DNA of 64,000 nt from Paracoccaceae bacterium (GTDB lineage: Bacteria > Pseudomonadota > Alphaproteobacteria > Rhodobacterales > Rhodobacteraceae). How positions within the stretch are numbered: the first letter of the stretch is position 1; each line of letters starts with the position of its first letter. Below, piece by piece: positions 63,561 through 64,000 of this stretch. The DNA lies in contig JAABTV010000002.1 of assembly GCA_011389685.1 (NCBI GenBank), positions 1 through 64,000 of the forward strand, given 5' to 3'. Below the pieces are notes generated by a model. The model had not been told where the DNA came from. It searched no databases and saw only the letters and a program-made list of their open reading frames with translations. The position numbers were made by a program, and so were the translations under genes.

Positions 63561-64000
63561 TCAGCCTTTGGCGGCCTGCGACGCGAGGCTGCGAATCTCG
63601 GAAGACTGGGCAATTTCGGCGGTGTTGGCATAGGCTTGGTGGTTGGTCTCGATCCGGCTGTCGTCGTAGAGATAGTTGACCATCGCCCCCCATGAGTTTG
63701 CCATGCCACGCGGGCCGGGATCGGCGTCGGCATGGGCATGGGCGAGGATCGCGCCGTTGCCGAGGTGGAAATGCGCCACCGGGTCGAGCGCGCCACCGCT
63801 TGGCCGGCGGGCACGGGTGAGATAGAGCGCCGTCACCTCGCGCAGGGTCGTCGCATCGGGGGGCGTTTCATCGTCCTGTGCCGACAGCACCTTGCGCAGG
63901 CGTTTGGGCAGGATCCCGTCCTTGGCCTGCATCTCGTCCTCCACCCAGCGGCGCAGGCCCGGCACCGGCGACAGGGTGACAAATGTCGAGAGCTGCTCCA
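63561..64000 (-). CDS. Malonyl-CoA decarboxylase, C-terminal part (cut by window edge)
   Basis: About 146 C-terminal residues are visible and the frame is open to the right edge. EQLSTFVTLSPVPGLRRWV, GALDPVAHFHLGNGA and ANSWGAMVNYLYD are hallmarks of malonyl-CoA decarboxylase, which converts malonyl-CoA to acetyl-CoA. The track start (GTG at 63965) is internal. The 100-bp gap to nrnC holds no gene. Confidence 0.9.
   Translation of the reverse strand, partial: EQLSTFVTLSPVPGLRRWVEDEMQAKDGILPKRLRKVLSAQDDETPPDATTLREVTALYLTRARRPSGGALDPVAHFHLGNGAILAHAHADADPGPRGMANSWGAMVNYLYDDSRIETNHQAYANTAEIAQSSEIRSLASQAAKG

Overview
The window is high-GC chromosomal DNA of an alphaproteobacterium, almost certainly a member of the Rhodobacteraceae (Roseobacter group). 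The gene neighbourhoods point that way: rnd(nrnC)-kdsD-lptC-lptA-lptB-hpf-ptsN, rimP-nusA-ylxR-infB, argJ-mutT beside secA, a secA-linked conserved protein and a PstS-OmpA fusion. Two heat-shock promoters match the alphaproteobacterial sigma-32 consensus. The window is mostly core genome with short intergenic gaps and many stop/start overlaps. I see no IS element, prophage, CRISPR array, rRNA or tRNA.

Layout. 1-13 kb: partial APH-type kinase, histone-deacetylase-like hydrolase, mutS, malic enzyme, ribokinase-like kinase, msrA, an atypical class IV aminotransferase paired with a sulfotransferase-like protein, argG and ilvA. 13-19 kb: a divergent Hpt / response-regulator-phosphatase pair, a Nudix hydrolase, hslO under a heat-shock promoter, CoA-type Nudix, tRNA nucleotidyltransferase and an RNA m5U methyltransferase. 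19-22.6 kb: two L,D-transpeptidases around a CAP-domain lipoprotein, a 60-residue membrane miniprotein and hemH. 22.6-27.6 kb: BioC-like methyltransferase divergent from comF-grx-nitrilase-marR, then ubiG and pip. 27.6-33.4 kb: rimP-nusA-ylxR-infB behind a probable leader attenuator, then a 44-codon gene absent from the ORF track. 33.5-42.5 kb: mutT-argJ-parvulin divergent from secA, a secA-linked protein, the PstS-OmpA fusion and radC. 42.5-47.2 kb: dnaK-dnaJ under a sigma-32 promoter and alkB, with repeat-filled gaps on both sides.

47.2-58.6 kb is a surface-polysaccharide region. It holds a KpsM-like permease, a CysQ-like phosphatase, kdsB, a family-2 glycosyltransferase, galU, galE, three more glycosyltransferases and a two-part sulfotransferase. 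Sulfotransferase plus PAP-type phosphatase suggests a sulfated glycan. 58.7-63.5 kb is ptsN-hpf-lptB-lptA-lptC-kdsD-nrnC, read leftward. The right edge cuts a malonyl-CoA decarboxylase gene.

The most unusual material is in non-coding DNA. Three copies of a structured 70-230 bp repeat were found, two of which end exactly on the TAG stop of the neighbouring gene. A palindromic GGGTGGGC...GCCCACCC repeat has one copy fixed in frame inside alkB. An 11-nt tandem repeat occurs at two loci. The rimP leader shows mutually exclusive hairpins. Base skew also changes, from C-rich on the + strand at the left to G-rich at the right, somewhere around 12-27 kb.
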